In this document: piece by piece, positions 26,741 through 36,300 of the stretch | How positions within the stretch are numbered: position 1 is the first letter of the stretch | Layout: the number at the start of each line of letters is the position of its first letter | NCBI GenBank assembly: GCA_944325225.1 | Contig: CALUZQ010000008.1 | Span: 1-57,262 of the forward strand | Reading direction: 5' to 3' | Source of the DNA: an uncultured Elusimicrobiales bacterium | GTDB lineage: Bacteria; Elusimicrobiota; Elusimicrobia; Elusimicrobiales; Elusimicrobiaceae | DNA length: 57,262 bases | Program-made: the position numbers and the translations under genes | Notes under the pieces: generated by a model | What the model saw: the letters and a program-made list of their open reading frames with translations, nothing else | What the model was told of the DNA's origin: nothing | Databases searched by the model: none

Positions 26741-27889
26741 ATGCAAGAATTTGATCAAAAAAGAGTAGAGGAAGAATGTGAAAAACAACAAAAACAATGG
26801 GAAGCTAATTTAAAAAAGCCGACCGTATTGTTGTGCGGACAAACCGGTGCGGGAAAGAGTCAGTCTGCCTGTTACATTTTTAAAGAAAACATTGCCGAGG
26901 TAGGGCACTCGTCGGAACCCTGTACGGAAGGAATCAATTATTATCCGGGTACCAATGTGAATATCTACGACAGCGAGGGTTATGAAATCGGATCCGAACG
27001 GCAAAGCCATTACCGCGATCTTATTTTTAAAGATTTTTTACAATCTGACAAAGTAAAAAATTCAGACGGTATCCAAGCGGTTTGGTATTATATTTCCGGG
27101 GCGGCCGCCAGATTTACCAATTTAGATGAAGTATTGATTAAAGAATTTCAGTTGTTGGGATATCATGTAGCCATTTTAATTACCAAAATAGATGAAATGA
27201 GCGACGAACAATTAGACCAACTGACCGCCGCTATCCAAAAAGCCCAGTTGGGCTGCCCCATTTTCAACTTGAGTATTCACCCGCAGATTGCCGATACCTG
27301 TGATTGGGAGAAATTGGTTTCCTGGACCTATGATATATTGCCGGAAGTATTCAAAGAACGCTATATTTTTGCCTTGAATAAAGGGCTGGAAGAAAAAAGT
27401 AAAGCCGCCAAAAAAGCTATTTGGCTGGCAACCGGGACTGCCGCCGGAGTGGGAGCTACGCCTATTCCCCTCTCGGATGCCCCTATTTTAGTGGGGATTC
27501 AATCCGTATTGATTTATAAAATTCTGCGCTATTACGGGGTGAATATATCCTCCAGTACGATTAGCGGGTTGCTGTCCTCTATTTCAGTAAGTCAGCTGGG
27601 CAAGATGGCAGCCGGTTCTTTACTTAAATTGATTCCGGCCGCGGGCCAGGTAGTTGGAGGAGCTATTAATGCAACGGTTGCGGCCGCTTTTACTTATGCG
27701 TTAGGTTATGGCATTAATGAACTTTGTAAAAAACAAGCCAAAGAAATGATGGAAGGCAAAGAGGTTACTATTGATATAGAACAAATTCTATCTTCTAAGG
27801 ATTTTATCCAGCAAGTAACGAAAATGGCTGCGGAAGCAAAGGGAAATATCCTGGAAAAAATAAAGGAACATAAAGATGACAAAAAATAA
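26741..27889 (+). CDS. P-loop GTPase with C-terminal DUF697-like hydrophobic domain
   Basis: 382 residues. The GTPase domain has G1 GQTGAGKS (about residues 32-39), a Thr in TEGINYYPG as possible G2, G3 as DSEG and G4 as TKID (about 148-151). After residue 225 comes a hydrophobic helical domain like DUF697/YcjF (AAKKAIWLATGTAAGVGATPIPLSDAPILVGIQ), with further apolar helices (GKMAAGSLLKLIPAAGQVVGGAINATVAAAF) that may insert in or contact membrane. A charged tail closes the protein. It belongs to the Era/YcjX-like group. An AAGGA site precedes the ATG. Its end overlaps the next GTPase by 14 bases, so the two are translationally coupled and probably interact. Confidence 0.82.
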   Translation: MQEFDQKRVEEECEKQQKQWEANLKKPTVLLCGQTGAGKSQSACYIFKENIAEVGHSSEPCTEGINYYPGTNVNIYDSEGYEIGSERQSHYRDLIFKDFLQSDKVKNSDGIQAVWYYISGAAARFTNLDEVLIKEFQLLGYHVAILITKIDEMSDEQLDQLTAAIQKAQLGCPIFNLSIHPQIADTCDWEKLVSWTYDILPEVFKERYIFALNKGLEEKSKAAKKAIWLATGTAAGVGATPIPLSDAPILVGIQSVLIYKILRYYGVNISSSTISGLLSSISVSQLGKMAAGSLLKLIPAAGQVVGGAINATVAAAFTYALGYGINELCKKQAKEMMEGKEVTIDIEQILSSKDFIQQVTKMAAEAKGNILEKIKEHKDDKK

Positions 27890-28985
27890 TTCTGTGTGTT
27901 CCAATAAAAATTTTTTGATTATTGGACATACGGGTACAGGCAAAACGGCACTGCTTAATTATGTGTTTGGACAAACAGTGGCAAAATCTGCTGCAGGCCG
28001 GCCGGTTACTAAAAAAGGGAGCTGGAAATCTATTCGGATTTCCAGCCCCTTTGTGGATAATGAAACACTCACTTTTTTTGATTCCTGGGGATTGGAAGCG
28101 GATTTGGCCTCGGAATGGGAACAGGAAATCCGTAAAAAGCTGACCGCAAATTGGAATGAAGAGGTTATTTGCGGGGTGATATTTTGCCTCTCATATGCAT
28201 TGCGCATTCAGGAGTTTGAATTGCGCATGCTGCGTTTATTAATGGAATTGGGATATAAAGTGCTGGTTGTGATTACCCATGCCGATGCAGGTAATTATAA
28301 TACCCTAAAAGCCAACTATCATCAACGCATTGAAACAGCGTGCGTGAAGTATAAATCTTCTTATGCCATTGTAGATGCGTGCATGGTAAGTATGAAAAAG
28401 AAAGTGGGCTCCTGCACGGCATTTGGCAAAGAGGAAATCATACAAAATCTCGCGCAGTTTTCTACCGATAACCTGCATTTTATTTATTGTAAACAGTTGG
28501 ATTTAGATTTTGGCGAAATTGAAAAAGAAATTCAACTGCGAATCTATAGAAAGAAAAAGTTGCTTAAATTATTGGAAGAAGATCAAGGATGGAACAAATT
28601 CAAAAGGGTTTGTTTCCCCCGCATACCTGCGCCGGATTGGTTAAATCGGTTTTGTTCATCTGGTAAAAACAAAGTTAATTTTAGGGAATTATTACCGGAA
28701 GAAATAGAAAAGGACTTGGAAGAGTTAAAACAAATGGTAGCCAATCGTTTAAGAACTTTCAGCCAGGGATATTCCCATATCTACCAGGTTCCTTTTACTC
28801 TGCAAGATATCCCGTGGAGCGTATATATGCGGGATCTGTTGACTTTTTCCAACAAACGCCGAATGATGATGGCAATGGACTATATAAATTGGTTGAAAAA
28901 CTTTAATGGTATGGTTTTGAGTTTAAAAGAGATGGCCAAAAAGGAAAAACGGCAAGTATTGTTAAATCCGAATAATAAAAAATAA
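27876..28985 (+). CDS. Second P-loop GTPase of the pair
   Basis: 369 residues. G1 is GHTGTGKTALLNYVFGQ (about 13-29), G3 is FDSWG (about 68-72), and the G4 position reads THAD rather than NKxD, which may relax guanine specificity. The first 215 residues form the GTPase domain. The remainder is a basic helical region without the apolar DUF697-like helices of its neighbour (IEKEIQLRIYRKKKLLKLL, then a Cys/Pro-rich stretch and a basic end). The partner thus carries the membrane-like domain, and this one carries a soluble, positively charged domain. A paired, asymmetric GTPase couple suggests heterodimer-type switching. I cannot name the family beyond P-loop GTPase. Confidence 0.75.
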   Translation: MTKNNSVCSNKNFLIIGHTGTGKTALLNYVFGQTVAKSAAGRPVTKKGSWKSIRISSPFVDNETLTFFDSWGLEADLASEWEQEIRKKLTANWNEEVICGVIFCLSYALRIQEFELRMLRLLMELGYKVLVVITHADAGNYNTLKANYHQRIETACVKYKSSYAIVDACMVSMKKKVGSCTAFGKEEIIQNLAQFSTDNLHFIYCKQLDLDFGEIEKEIQLRIYRKKKLLKLLEEDQGWNKFKRVCFPRIPAPDWLNRFCSSGKNKVNFRELLPEEIEKDLEELKQMVANRLRTFSQGYSHIYQVPFTLQDIPWSVYMRDLLTFSNKRRMMMAMDYINWLKNFNGMVLSLKEMAKKEKRQVLLNPNNKK

Positions 28986-29100
28986 TTTCTCTTTTAATTC
29001 TTATCAATCTAAAAAACCGAAGATTGAAAAATGGGGCGACAGCAGGTTTGTCGTTTTCAAAAGATAGAATAAAAGAAAATTATTCAAACAGGAGAACAAT

Positions 29101-30120
29101 ATGAAACCGAATTTATTTCAACTGGCTACCAAAGAATTGGCGCAAGACGGTTTTTTAGTATGGCTTCTTCAATGGGCTGATGAAAGCAATAAACAGTATG
29201 ACCCGCAGCTAAACGAATGCGCCGCTTTTTTTGCCAAGATGCTTCTTCAAAAACAAGTGCCAGCAGCAGAGAAAATCCATACGGTAACTGCCGGCCGCAA
29301 AGGACTGCTGAAAAATGTAGATGTGTGGGCGGTAATTAATCAGCAGTATTTACTGGTTATTGAGGATAAAACCGTTACGGAGCGGCATTCCAATCAGCTG
29401 GCAATCTATAAAAAAGAGGCCGAGGCGTTATGCGCGGCAAAAAATTGGAAGCCCGTATATATTTACCTTAAAACGGGGTCCGAATCGCAAGCTTCTTTGC
29501 GGGAGATTGAACAGCAGGAAGGATATCACTGCGTAACGCGGGCCGAACTGATGGGTTGGCTGGGAAAGTTTCAAGTAAGAAATCCTATTTTTACGGATTT
29601 TTATGATTACCTTTGTCAGCAGGAAATGGCAGAACAGGCGTTTGAAACCCGTCCGCTGAATCAGTGGGATGCGGCCTGCTGGCGCGGGTTTTATCAATTT
29701 TTAGAAACCCAACTGCCCGAGGAAGTATCTTCCTGGCGATATGTAGCCAATCGGGCCGGCGGATTTTGGGGGTGCTGGTTCCATTCCCGGGCGTGCAACG
29801 GATACCAAATCTATTTGCAGGTGGAGCAGGCAAAACTTTGCATCAAGGTGGAAATCCCGTCCGATTCCCCCCAGCGCGGTAAATGCAGCAGGGAATCTTG
29901 GCAAAATATCCTAAAATTGAAAGCAGAAAAACAGCTGCCGGAAATTATCAAACCGCAAAAGCTTAGCAATAAAGGCACCTGGCGCACCGTGGCTTTGATA
30001 CGGGCGGAAGATTGGCTGGGAAAACCTGGAGAAGTGCTGAATAAACAACAGGTCGTAGAAAATATAAAAAAATATCTGTCGTTTATAAGGGAGTATGCCC
30101 GTCGGACAGACGATAAATAA
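29101..30120 (+). CDS. PD-(D/E)XK nuclease-family protein
   Basis: 339 residues with an AGGAG site 7 bases upstream. The nuclease core is visible at about residues 65-120: NVDVWAVINQQYLLVIEDKTVTE supplies the Asp and the E-x-K (EDK) of the PD-(D/E)XK active site, followed by the helix QLAIYKKEAEAL. A later part (TRAELMGWLGKF, then FETRPLNQWDAACWRGFY) fits the PDDEXK_4-type family seen in restriction and defence contexts. No partner methylase is present. It lies 115 bases after the GTPase pair in the same direction and ends 90 bases before the CRISPR array. DNA cleavage is inferred from the motif only. Confidence 0.8.
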   Translation: MKPNLFQLATKELAQDGFLVWLLQWADESNKQYDPQLNECAAFFAKMLLQKQVPAAEKIHTVTAGRKGLLKNVDVWAVINQQYLLVIEDKTVTERHSNQLAIYKKEAEALCAAKNWKPVYIYLKTGSESQASLREIEQQEGYHCVTRAELMGWLGKFQVRNPIFTDFYDYLCQQEMAEQAFETRPLNQWDAACWRGFYQFLETQLPEEVSSWRYVANRAGGFWGCWFHSRACNGYQIYLQVEQAKLCIKVEIPSDSPQRGKCSRESWQNILKLKAEKQLPEIIKPQKLSNKGTWRTVALIRAEDWLGKPGEVLNKQQVVENIKKYLSFIREYARRTDDK

Positions 30121-30136
30121 CTACAAACACTAGCAT

Positions 30137-30167
30137 ATCCCCGCTCGTATTTGGGCGGGGATTTTTG
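30137..30167 (+). terminator. Intrinsic terminator after the nuclease gene
   Basis: ATCCCCGC / GCGGGGAT stem with a CTCGTATTTG loop, followed by TTTTT. It isolates the CRISPR array from upstream transcription. Confidence 0.87.
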
Positions 30168-30212
30168 TATGGGCACTCCCGGCTAGGCCGGGGAATTTGT
30201 ATCGTGTATGCT

Positions 30213-31959
30213 GTTTTGAAGGGACAGTAAAATCAGTTTTGTTATAATTGACAATAACGACCGCATAGACGATTTGGGTTTTGAAGGGACAGTAAAATCA
30301 GTTTTGTTATAATGTATGACAAAGAACAGTTTTGTTTTGCGGAGTTTTGAAGGGACAGTAAAATCAGTTTTGTTATAATCATTATTGCTTATGCCACGAC
30401 GAGGCGGCCGTTTTGAAGGGACAGTAAAATCAGTTTTGTTATAATCATAGAGCGCACGACGTGGGAGCGGCTGGAGTTTTGAAGGGACAGTAAAATCAGT
30501 TTTGTTATAATTGTGCTGGGCGATAATGTCAAAGAAGGGCAGTTTTGAAGGGACAGTAAAATCAGTTTTGTTATAATCTTGGTTTGAACTGGTTGATGCC
30601 AGCACGGTTTTGAAGGGACAGTAAAATCAGTTTTGTTATAATGCTATGGCTACTTTGCGAAGCATAAAGCGCGTTTTGAAGGGACAGTAAAATCAGTTTT
30701 GTTATAATTGATGATTTGCCCGCACGCAGAATTTGACCGTTTTGAAGGGACAGTAAAATCAGTTTTGTTATAATATCTTAAACGGACATTTATTACAACA
30801 TTCCGTTTTGAAGGGACAGTAAAATCAGTTTTGTTATAATTTGCGGAGTTAAATGTTTCGTTTTTACGCCGTTTTGAAGGGACAGTAAAATCAGTTTTGT
30901 TATAATCTATGGGCGGATGTTCTTCGGAACACCTGTGTTTTGAAGGGACAGTAAAATCAGTTTTGTTATAATTAAAGCGACGGACTACAACCAGATTAAG
31001 AAGTTTTGAAGGGACAGTAAAATCAGTTTTGTTATAATGTTTGGCAAGGATTTCCTCACGGTGGAGCAGTTTTGAAGGGACAGTAAAATCAGTTTTGTTA
31101 TAATCTTTGCTCATACTTGCCACATTCTCAAGCAGTTTTGAAGGGACAGTAAAATCAGTTTTGTTATAATAGAACAACAACGAAATAGAAGTGATGTACA
31201 GTTTTGAAGGGACAGTAAAATCAGTTTTGTTATAATCATTTTTGTAGCCCTGATGTACATTTGGGTTTTGAAGGGACAGTAAAATCAGTTTTGTTATAAT
31301 GCAGACAGGTTCACATTATCTTTTTTTTAAGTTTTGAAGGGACAGTAAAATCAGTTTTGTTATAATTTTTGGGGTGCCCCAAAAAGGAAGTCAAAAGTTT
31401 TGAAGGGACAGTAAAATCAGTTTTGTTATAATTTCCTATCTCTCTCAAGACCTGGCGAATCAGTTTTGAAGGGACAGTAAAATCAGTTTTGTTATAATGA
31501 AACTTTAAACCAGCTTTTCTTAATTTTTGTTTTGAAGGGACAGTAAAATCAGTTTTGTTATAATTCGCACGGGTGGCGTTCGCTTGGTCAATAAGTTTTG
31601 AAGGGACAGTAAAATCAGTTTTGTTATAATAAGATTTATACCGTAAAGAAAGAAATAGAAGTTTTGAAGGGACAGTAAAATCAGTTTTGTTATAATAATC
31701 ATTGTTTTCTCTGCATTTGACGGCGCGTTTTGAAGGGACAGTAAAATCAGTTTTGTTATAATCTGGGAGTCAAAACTCTTATTCGGGCGGTAGTTTTGAA
31801 GGGACAGTAAAATCAGTTTTGTTATAATATAAAATAAATGAGCCTATCACTTTAGGAGTTTTGAAGGGACAGTAAAATCAGTTTTGTTATAATGCGCAGG
31901 AAAATCCCCCGGCGCCAGGACCTGTTTTGAAGGGACAGTAAAATCAGTTTTGTTATAAT
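30213..31959 (+). CRISPR. Type II-C CRISPR array, 27 repeats, 26 spacers
   Basis: Twenty-seven copies of a 36-base repeat that begins GTTTTGAAGGGACAGT and ends CAGTTTTGTTATAAT, essentially invariant by eye, separated by spacers of mostly 30 bases (a few 29, one 28 at 31237-31264). The first repeat starts at 30213, the last at 31924. In the plus orientation the crRNA would be spacer followed by GUUUUG, the usual type II order, opposite to the cas operon. Each repeat ends in TGTTATAAT, a perfect extended -10. Transcription should therefore start about 7 bases into every spacer, giving guides near 24 nt, as known for Neisseria II-C. No AT-rich leader is obvious left of the first repeat. No spacer duplicates were noticed. 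Confidence 0.97.
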
Positions 31960-31981
31960 AGGATTCTATTGAGAAGAACTG

Positions 31982-32017
31982 TAAAAATTGACAGTATAAA
32001 CGGATTTTGTTTATAAT
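31982..32017 (+). promoter_or_regulatory. tracrRNA promoter derived from a decayed CRISPR repeat
   Basis: TTGACA (31988-31993), 18-base spacer, TATAAT (32012-32017): the best promoter in the window. The stretch GACAGTATAAACGGATTTTG and what follows aligns with the repeat from GACAGT to its TATAAT end, with a few substitutions and two one-base insertions. Confidence 0.8.
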
Positions 32018-32023
32018 GAGGTA

Positions 32024-32101
32024 TCAATTTACTGTCTCGTCTTAACTAACGGGTGGAGGTCAAATCACTGTTTACACATTTGGCTAACCACCCAAATTTT
32101 T
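32024..32101 (+). ncRNA. tracrRNA
   Basis: The predicted start is 7 bases after the -10 box. The anti-repeat ATTTACTGTCTCGTCTTAAC (32027-32046) pairs with the first 20 bases of the crRNA repeat: about 16 of 20 positions are Watson-Crick and one is G-U. The mismatched U/U pair falls near the fourth and fifth repeat bases, like the bulge of known duplexes. The tail forms one long interrupted hairpin: GGGTGG (32051-32056) with CCACCC (32088-32093), and GTCAAAT with ATTTGGC inside. It ends in AAATTTTT. It is read toward and abuts the end of cas2, whose stop is at 32100. Cas9 needs this RNA for crRNA maturation and targeting. Confidence 0.85.
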
Positions 32102-32447
32102 ACCAAAATTGTAATTGTTCGCCAATTTTGGTATCGGTATCCAGTTGCCGTTGGGTTTGGGGATAGTGATGGCAAATGGTAACCGCTTTGCTCCATTGGG
32201 TGTCTGTTATAAAGAAACACTTTACATTGCCCGTAGTGGGGGCAATATGTTTTAACCGTATCAAGTGGGCTTTTTTCCCCTCCGCGCTTACCGCACAGCG
32301 CGCATATACAGAATACTGCAACATTAAATAGCCCAAATCCAATAACCCCTTGCGGAAACGGGCCGCCTCCCGCCGTTCGGTTTTGGTATCTGTGGGCAAA
32401 TCAAATAAAACTAAAAGCCAACCCATAGTATATTTACTCTTTTTCAA
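32100..32447 (-). CDS. cas2: CRISPR-associated endonuclease Cas2
   Basis: 115 residues. The first strand LLVLFDLPTDTKTERREAARF carries the conserved Asp of Cas2, followed by RFRKGLLDLGYLMLQYSVYAR, the family's YS-R block. Cas2 dimers form the core of the Cas1-Cas2 integrase that inserts new spacers. The gene overlaps the end of cas1 by 14 bases, so translation is coupled. Its stop codon lies inside the convergent tracrRNA terminator, whose stem can stop both transcripts. Confidence 0.95.
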   Translation of the reverse strand: MKKSKYTMGWLLVLFDLPTDTKTERREAARFRKGLLDLGYLMLQYSVYARCAVSAEGKKAHLIRLKHIAPTTGNVKCFFITDTQWSKAVTICHHYPQTQRQLDTDTKIGEQLQFW

Positions 32448-33330
32448 GGATAAACTCGCTTATATCGGGCAAAAACAGACGGGTTATTTGCCCGTCTATA
32501 ATCACATTGCAAACGGACTGAACATAAAAATCCATCGCATTAAACAATTTTACCTTGCGATTATCGGGCAGTTTCAAACGAAGGGACAGAAATTCCTTCG
32601 CCGCATATTTTACCCATTCAGTCAGTTCGGTGCGCTTGTTGGCTTTTCTAAACTGCCACAAGCAGTAATCCACCACCGGGCGCCAGGGTTCAAACAAATC
32701 ATAAACCAAAGGGTCCGACCGAAAACGATACTTATGATGTATGCCCAAAGCCGGGTTTAACCCGTGGGCGCAGATACTGCGGTGCAAGATTGCGCTCAAT
32801 ACTGCGTACCCGTAATTAAGCATGCTGTTGACGGGGTCTTCGGCTCCTTGGCGGGTGCGTGTATCGGGCGCTAAGCGGCCAAATTGGCGGAAATAATGCT
32901 TCCAGTATTGCCGGGCGGCGTTCCCCTCGTCTGGAGGGTTTGGCGGCAAATAACGGGCTAATTGATGCGTTATCTGGAAGTTTTCTAAACACGCGGCCTG
33001 GTTGGCTATTTTGCTTATTATAATTTTTTGCCAAAGTTGTTTGCTTAAAGCGGGTGGCAGGGTGATTTGGCGTTCAAATAAGTCTTGCCGTATGACGGGC
33101 GCCAGAGAAACGGTTTTCCCCAAAGGGCGATATTTTTCGTTACAATGCACAATAACCGCCCCGCAAGCGAGCAACGCGCTTAATGCGTCTGCCGTTAGGC
33201 AGACGCCGCGCGCCGCAATTACAACGGCCAATATATCCCCCAGCGGCAGCCGGTGGGAAGTGGCCGGCGTATCCAGCACCAAACAGCCCCTGTCTTTATG
33301 CAGGCGGCTGTTTGGCTGCAGAATGTGCAC
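32434..33330 (-). CDS. cas1: CRISPR-associated integrase Cas1 (type II)
   Basis: 298 residues, usual for type II Cas1. Key blocks are visible: LNYGYAVLSAILHRSI, then GLNPALGIHHKY (with the catalytic His) and YDLFEPWRPVVD (with the acidic residue). The N-terminal half is beta-rich (PLGDILAVVIAARGVCLTADAL). Cas1 with Cas2 catalyses spacer integration at the leader end of the array. The gene lies 24 bases after cas9 and overlaps cas2, so cas9-cas1-cas2 are one operon. No csn2 or cas4 is present, which places the locus in subtype II-C. Confidence 0.96.
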   Translation of the reverse strand: MHILQPNSRLHKDRGCLVLDTPATSHRLPLGDILAVVIAARGVCLTADALSALLACGAVIVHCNEKYRPLGKTVSLAPVIRQDLFERQITLPPALSKQLWQKIIISKIANQAACLENFQITHQLARYLPPNPPDEGNAARQYWKHYFRQFGRLAPDTRTRQGAEDPVNSMLNYGYAVLSAILHRSICAHGLNPALGIHHKYRFRSDPLVYDLFEPWRPVVDYCLWQFRKANKRTELTEWVKYAAKEFLSLRLKLPDNRKVKLFNAMDFYVQSVCNVIIDGQITRLFLPDISEFILEKE

Positions 33331-33354
33331 TAAATGTGTTGCGATAATTTCCCC

Positions 33355-36300
33355 CTATGGATTAAACGGTTTTAATTTACCGATTTCCATTATTTTTGTG
33401 AGTGTTGGATGGTAACTTTCCTGGGTGTGTATGTTTTCCAGTTTAAATTGACCCGCCGCATTTAACGAGCACATACGGTAAATGCCTTTTTTTACTTTAC
33501 CCACATCGTGTTGGATTTCTACCAGCTGGCCGGACTTTAAAAATAATATATTGCCGTATTTTTGCTTGGCTTCGGTCAGTTTGGCGGGCAGAGAATCCCA
33601 TAAGTAAACGGGATCCACTTTCCATTTTCCTTTTTGGTCTTGATAAACAATTTGCCCTTTATGGTTCTCTTTATTGGTCAGGAATTGGCCTTTCATTTTT
33701 CCTAACTCATAGAAACAGCCGATTTGCCGCCGACCTTTTTTGATAACAATGTCTTTTTCCGTGTAAGGGCCGGATTCTATTTTAGTGATTTTGCGTATTT
33801 TTTTGCCGTTATCGCTCCAGTTATTCAGCCACGCCTGCCAAGTTTCCGGGGTAATATCGGGGCGGTCCAAGCATTGCTGCAATTCTTGACGGATAGCCGG
33901 GTCAAAGATATTTTGAACTTGTTTTTTCGCTTCCTCCAGCTTTTGCAGTCCGCTTACCGTGCTGTTGAAACGGGTAACCAGGTAATAGTATTTCGTCCCG
34001 TTTTCCACCCGTTCCCGCAGGCCGTATATAGTGTCGCGCAGTTTGGGCTTACACGCTTTGACGGTTTGCGGATAGACCTGGTTGAGGGCTTTTGTGCAGA
34101 AGGGCGGTGTAAAAAAAGCGGGTGCTTGGAGCAAATGGGTTTTTTCATCGTATTTGATGTCGCGTATTAAGCTAAGGACCAGGGCGTCTAACGCGTGATG
34201 TTTTTTATTTTTACGGTTTTTTTCCGAGAGGGAGTTTTCGTCCAATGCTTTTTTAAACTCCTCCGCGCTGTAGAGCAGCTGGTCCAGTTTGAATGCCCGG
34301 CGAATACGGGCGGTTTGGGCGCCGGAAGCCGCGAACAGGCGGCGCTGGTCGTTTTTGGTATTGTAGCCCCAGCCAAAGTGGAGGGCCGCTATATATTGGG
34401 CCAGTTTTTCTACATAAGCGGTGGCCTGCAAATCGTTGCGGCGTTGTTCCAATTCGGCGGCCTGGTTAGAAGTTAACAGTTCAAATTTCCGGTCGCTGAG
34501 GTTGGCTTCTTTTAAGTTGCTTAAAAAAGCGCTCCAAACGGCAGAATCGCCGCTGAGCCATTCGTAAGGGGTACGATTGGATTTGGCGATATTTAAACTG
34601 CGTTTAGTAAGCACTTTATTGGCGTAACTGTCCGCCCCGCCGCGGGATTGTGGGACGATATGGTCAATATCGTATTCGTCCAGCTGGGTGGCGGACAAAG
34701 CGCGGTTTTCGGTGGTATCGTAGAGGTCAATTCCTTTTTGGTCCATAAATAAGCGCATTTTTAGTACATTTTTCAGTCCTGCTTCTTTGGCTAATTTTTT
34801 ATGCAGGGCGCTTTGCGTTTTTTGGAATTTAATCAGTTTTGCTTTTTCTTCGGGACTGAGAAAGTCTTCTCGGACGATTTCAAAAATGACCTCGTCCGGC
34901 GTTCCGTATTTTGCTTCCAACACGGCCATGCGCTGCCATAAGAAGAACAGCCGGTGGCGCACCACCGGGTGCGTAATGCCGGAAAGCAAGGAAGAAATGG
35001 CTTCTTTCCGCTCGGCCGGTGAGAGTTTTTTATCCGCTTCGCGCGTATCGGGGATATGAATTTTATCCCAGCTGTTGGGCATGGCAAGCAGGAACGCAAA
35101 ATCTTCTTTAATCAGCCCGTGGAGCGGATTGGTGTTGGTAAGCTGGGCTGTTTTTTGATGATAGAAATCGTGCGGATTTTGGCCCGATAAAATTAACTCC
35201 TGCAGAATTTCCATAGCCGGGCGCGAGAAACGGCTCCGGCCGCTTTTACTGGGGGCCGGCACCGCTTTTTGGTTTTCATTTACTATGCCGCCTAATTGGG
35301 TTACTTCTTTTTTCCAATCTTTTACGCCAATTACATTGGCGGAATATTTTTCCAGATTGGGCAAATACGCGTGATAAATGGAAGCCAGTTCGTTGCAGGT
35401 TAAGGCGCACGAGGTATTTTTCCCTTTGGTATAACGCATATTTTTTAAGGCCAGCAGAAAGCAAATTTGCAGGTTAAGCGGCGTTTGCGCTTTGCAAACA
35501 TGAAAGCGCGGAATTAAGCGACAGTTGGCGAGGGCGCGGTTATCAAACCGGGGTGTTTTCTGTGCCAAAATCCCCTGCCATTCCCAATCCGTTCCGCGGT
35601 AAGCGGCATATTGCTTGGGATTGGTGTAGGGCGCATAGGGCTTTTCGGCCGGACCATAGAGGATAAAGTCCGTTTTCCCCTGTAAACCGGGATATTGTTT
35701 GGCTGCTTGTTCCAAGAGCGTGCGGAGTTCTTTTTCTACCAATTTACGGGGAGCGATTAAGGTTTTCCCCCCTTCTTTGTTGCGCGCGGCTTGCGGCGCG
35801 GCCGATAACGAGGTTTTAAAACGCTGCGGTTGCTGATAATCCCAAAGCCCTAAACGGTACGCTTCAAAGTAGCAGGGAAGCTGGTACGCTTCGGGAAATT
35901 GCTGAACTTCCTGCAAATATAAGTTAGAGGAAGCTGCTTCTTCCTGGAATTCTTTGAGGAGTTTTTCTTCGCGGGGCGTTAATTTTTCGTTATTTTTGAT
36001 TTTTTCTTCTATCAGGCGCACTTCGCTTTTCCAGGGGAGCTGCGCATCATACCCGCGGTGCTGCAGGGCGGACCAGACGGCTTTATAAATCTGCCAGGAT
36101 TGCAGGGGTTGCCCCTGAAGCAGTGCGATACGCAGCAGACAGGAAGTGTAGAGCGTCTGATCCCCCGGGGCGGCAAATTCCCGCAGCAGCCGCGGGTCCG
36201 GCTGGCAGGCGGGTGCTTCAAAAGAAGGTTGGCTGGAGCAAAGCACTTCCAGCCCGGCTTGTCGGGCGGTTTGCTGCCACCAATGTTCCCGGGCCAAATG

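Noticed and set aside
30183..31702. Minus-strand open frames of repeated YNKTDFTVPSK across the CRISPR array
   Set aside because: They are translations of the CRISPR repeats in a direction that happens to lack stops; period and content equal the repeat-spacer unit.
31960..32017. tracrRNA on the minus strand using the decayed repeat as anti-repeat
   Set aside because: Its tail would run into the array with no terminator, and the segment pairs poorly with the 5' end of the repeat; the plus-strand anti-repeat at 32027-32046 pairs better and has promoter and terminator.
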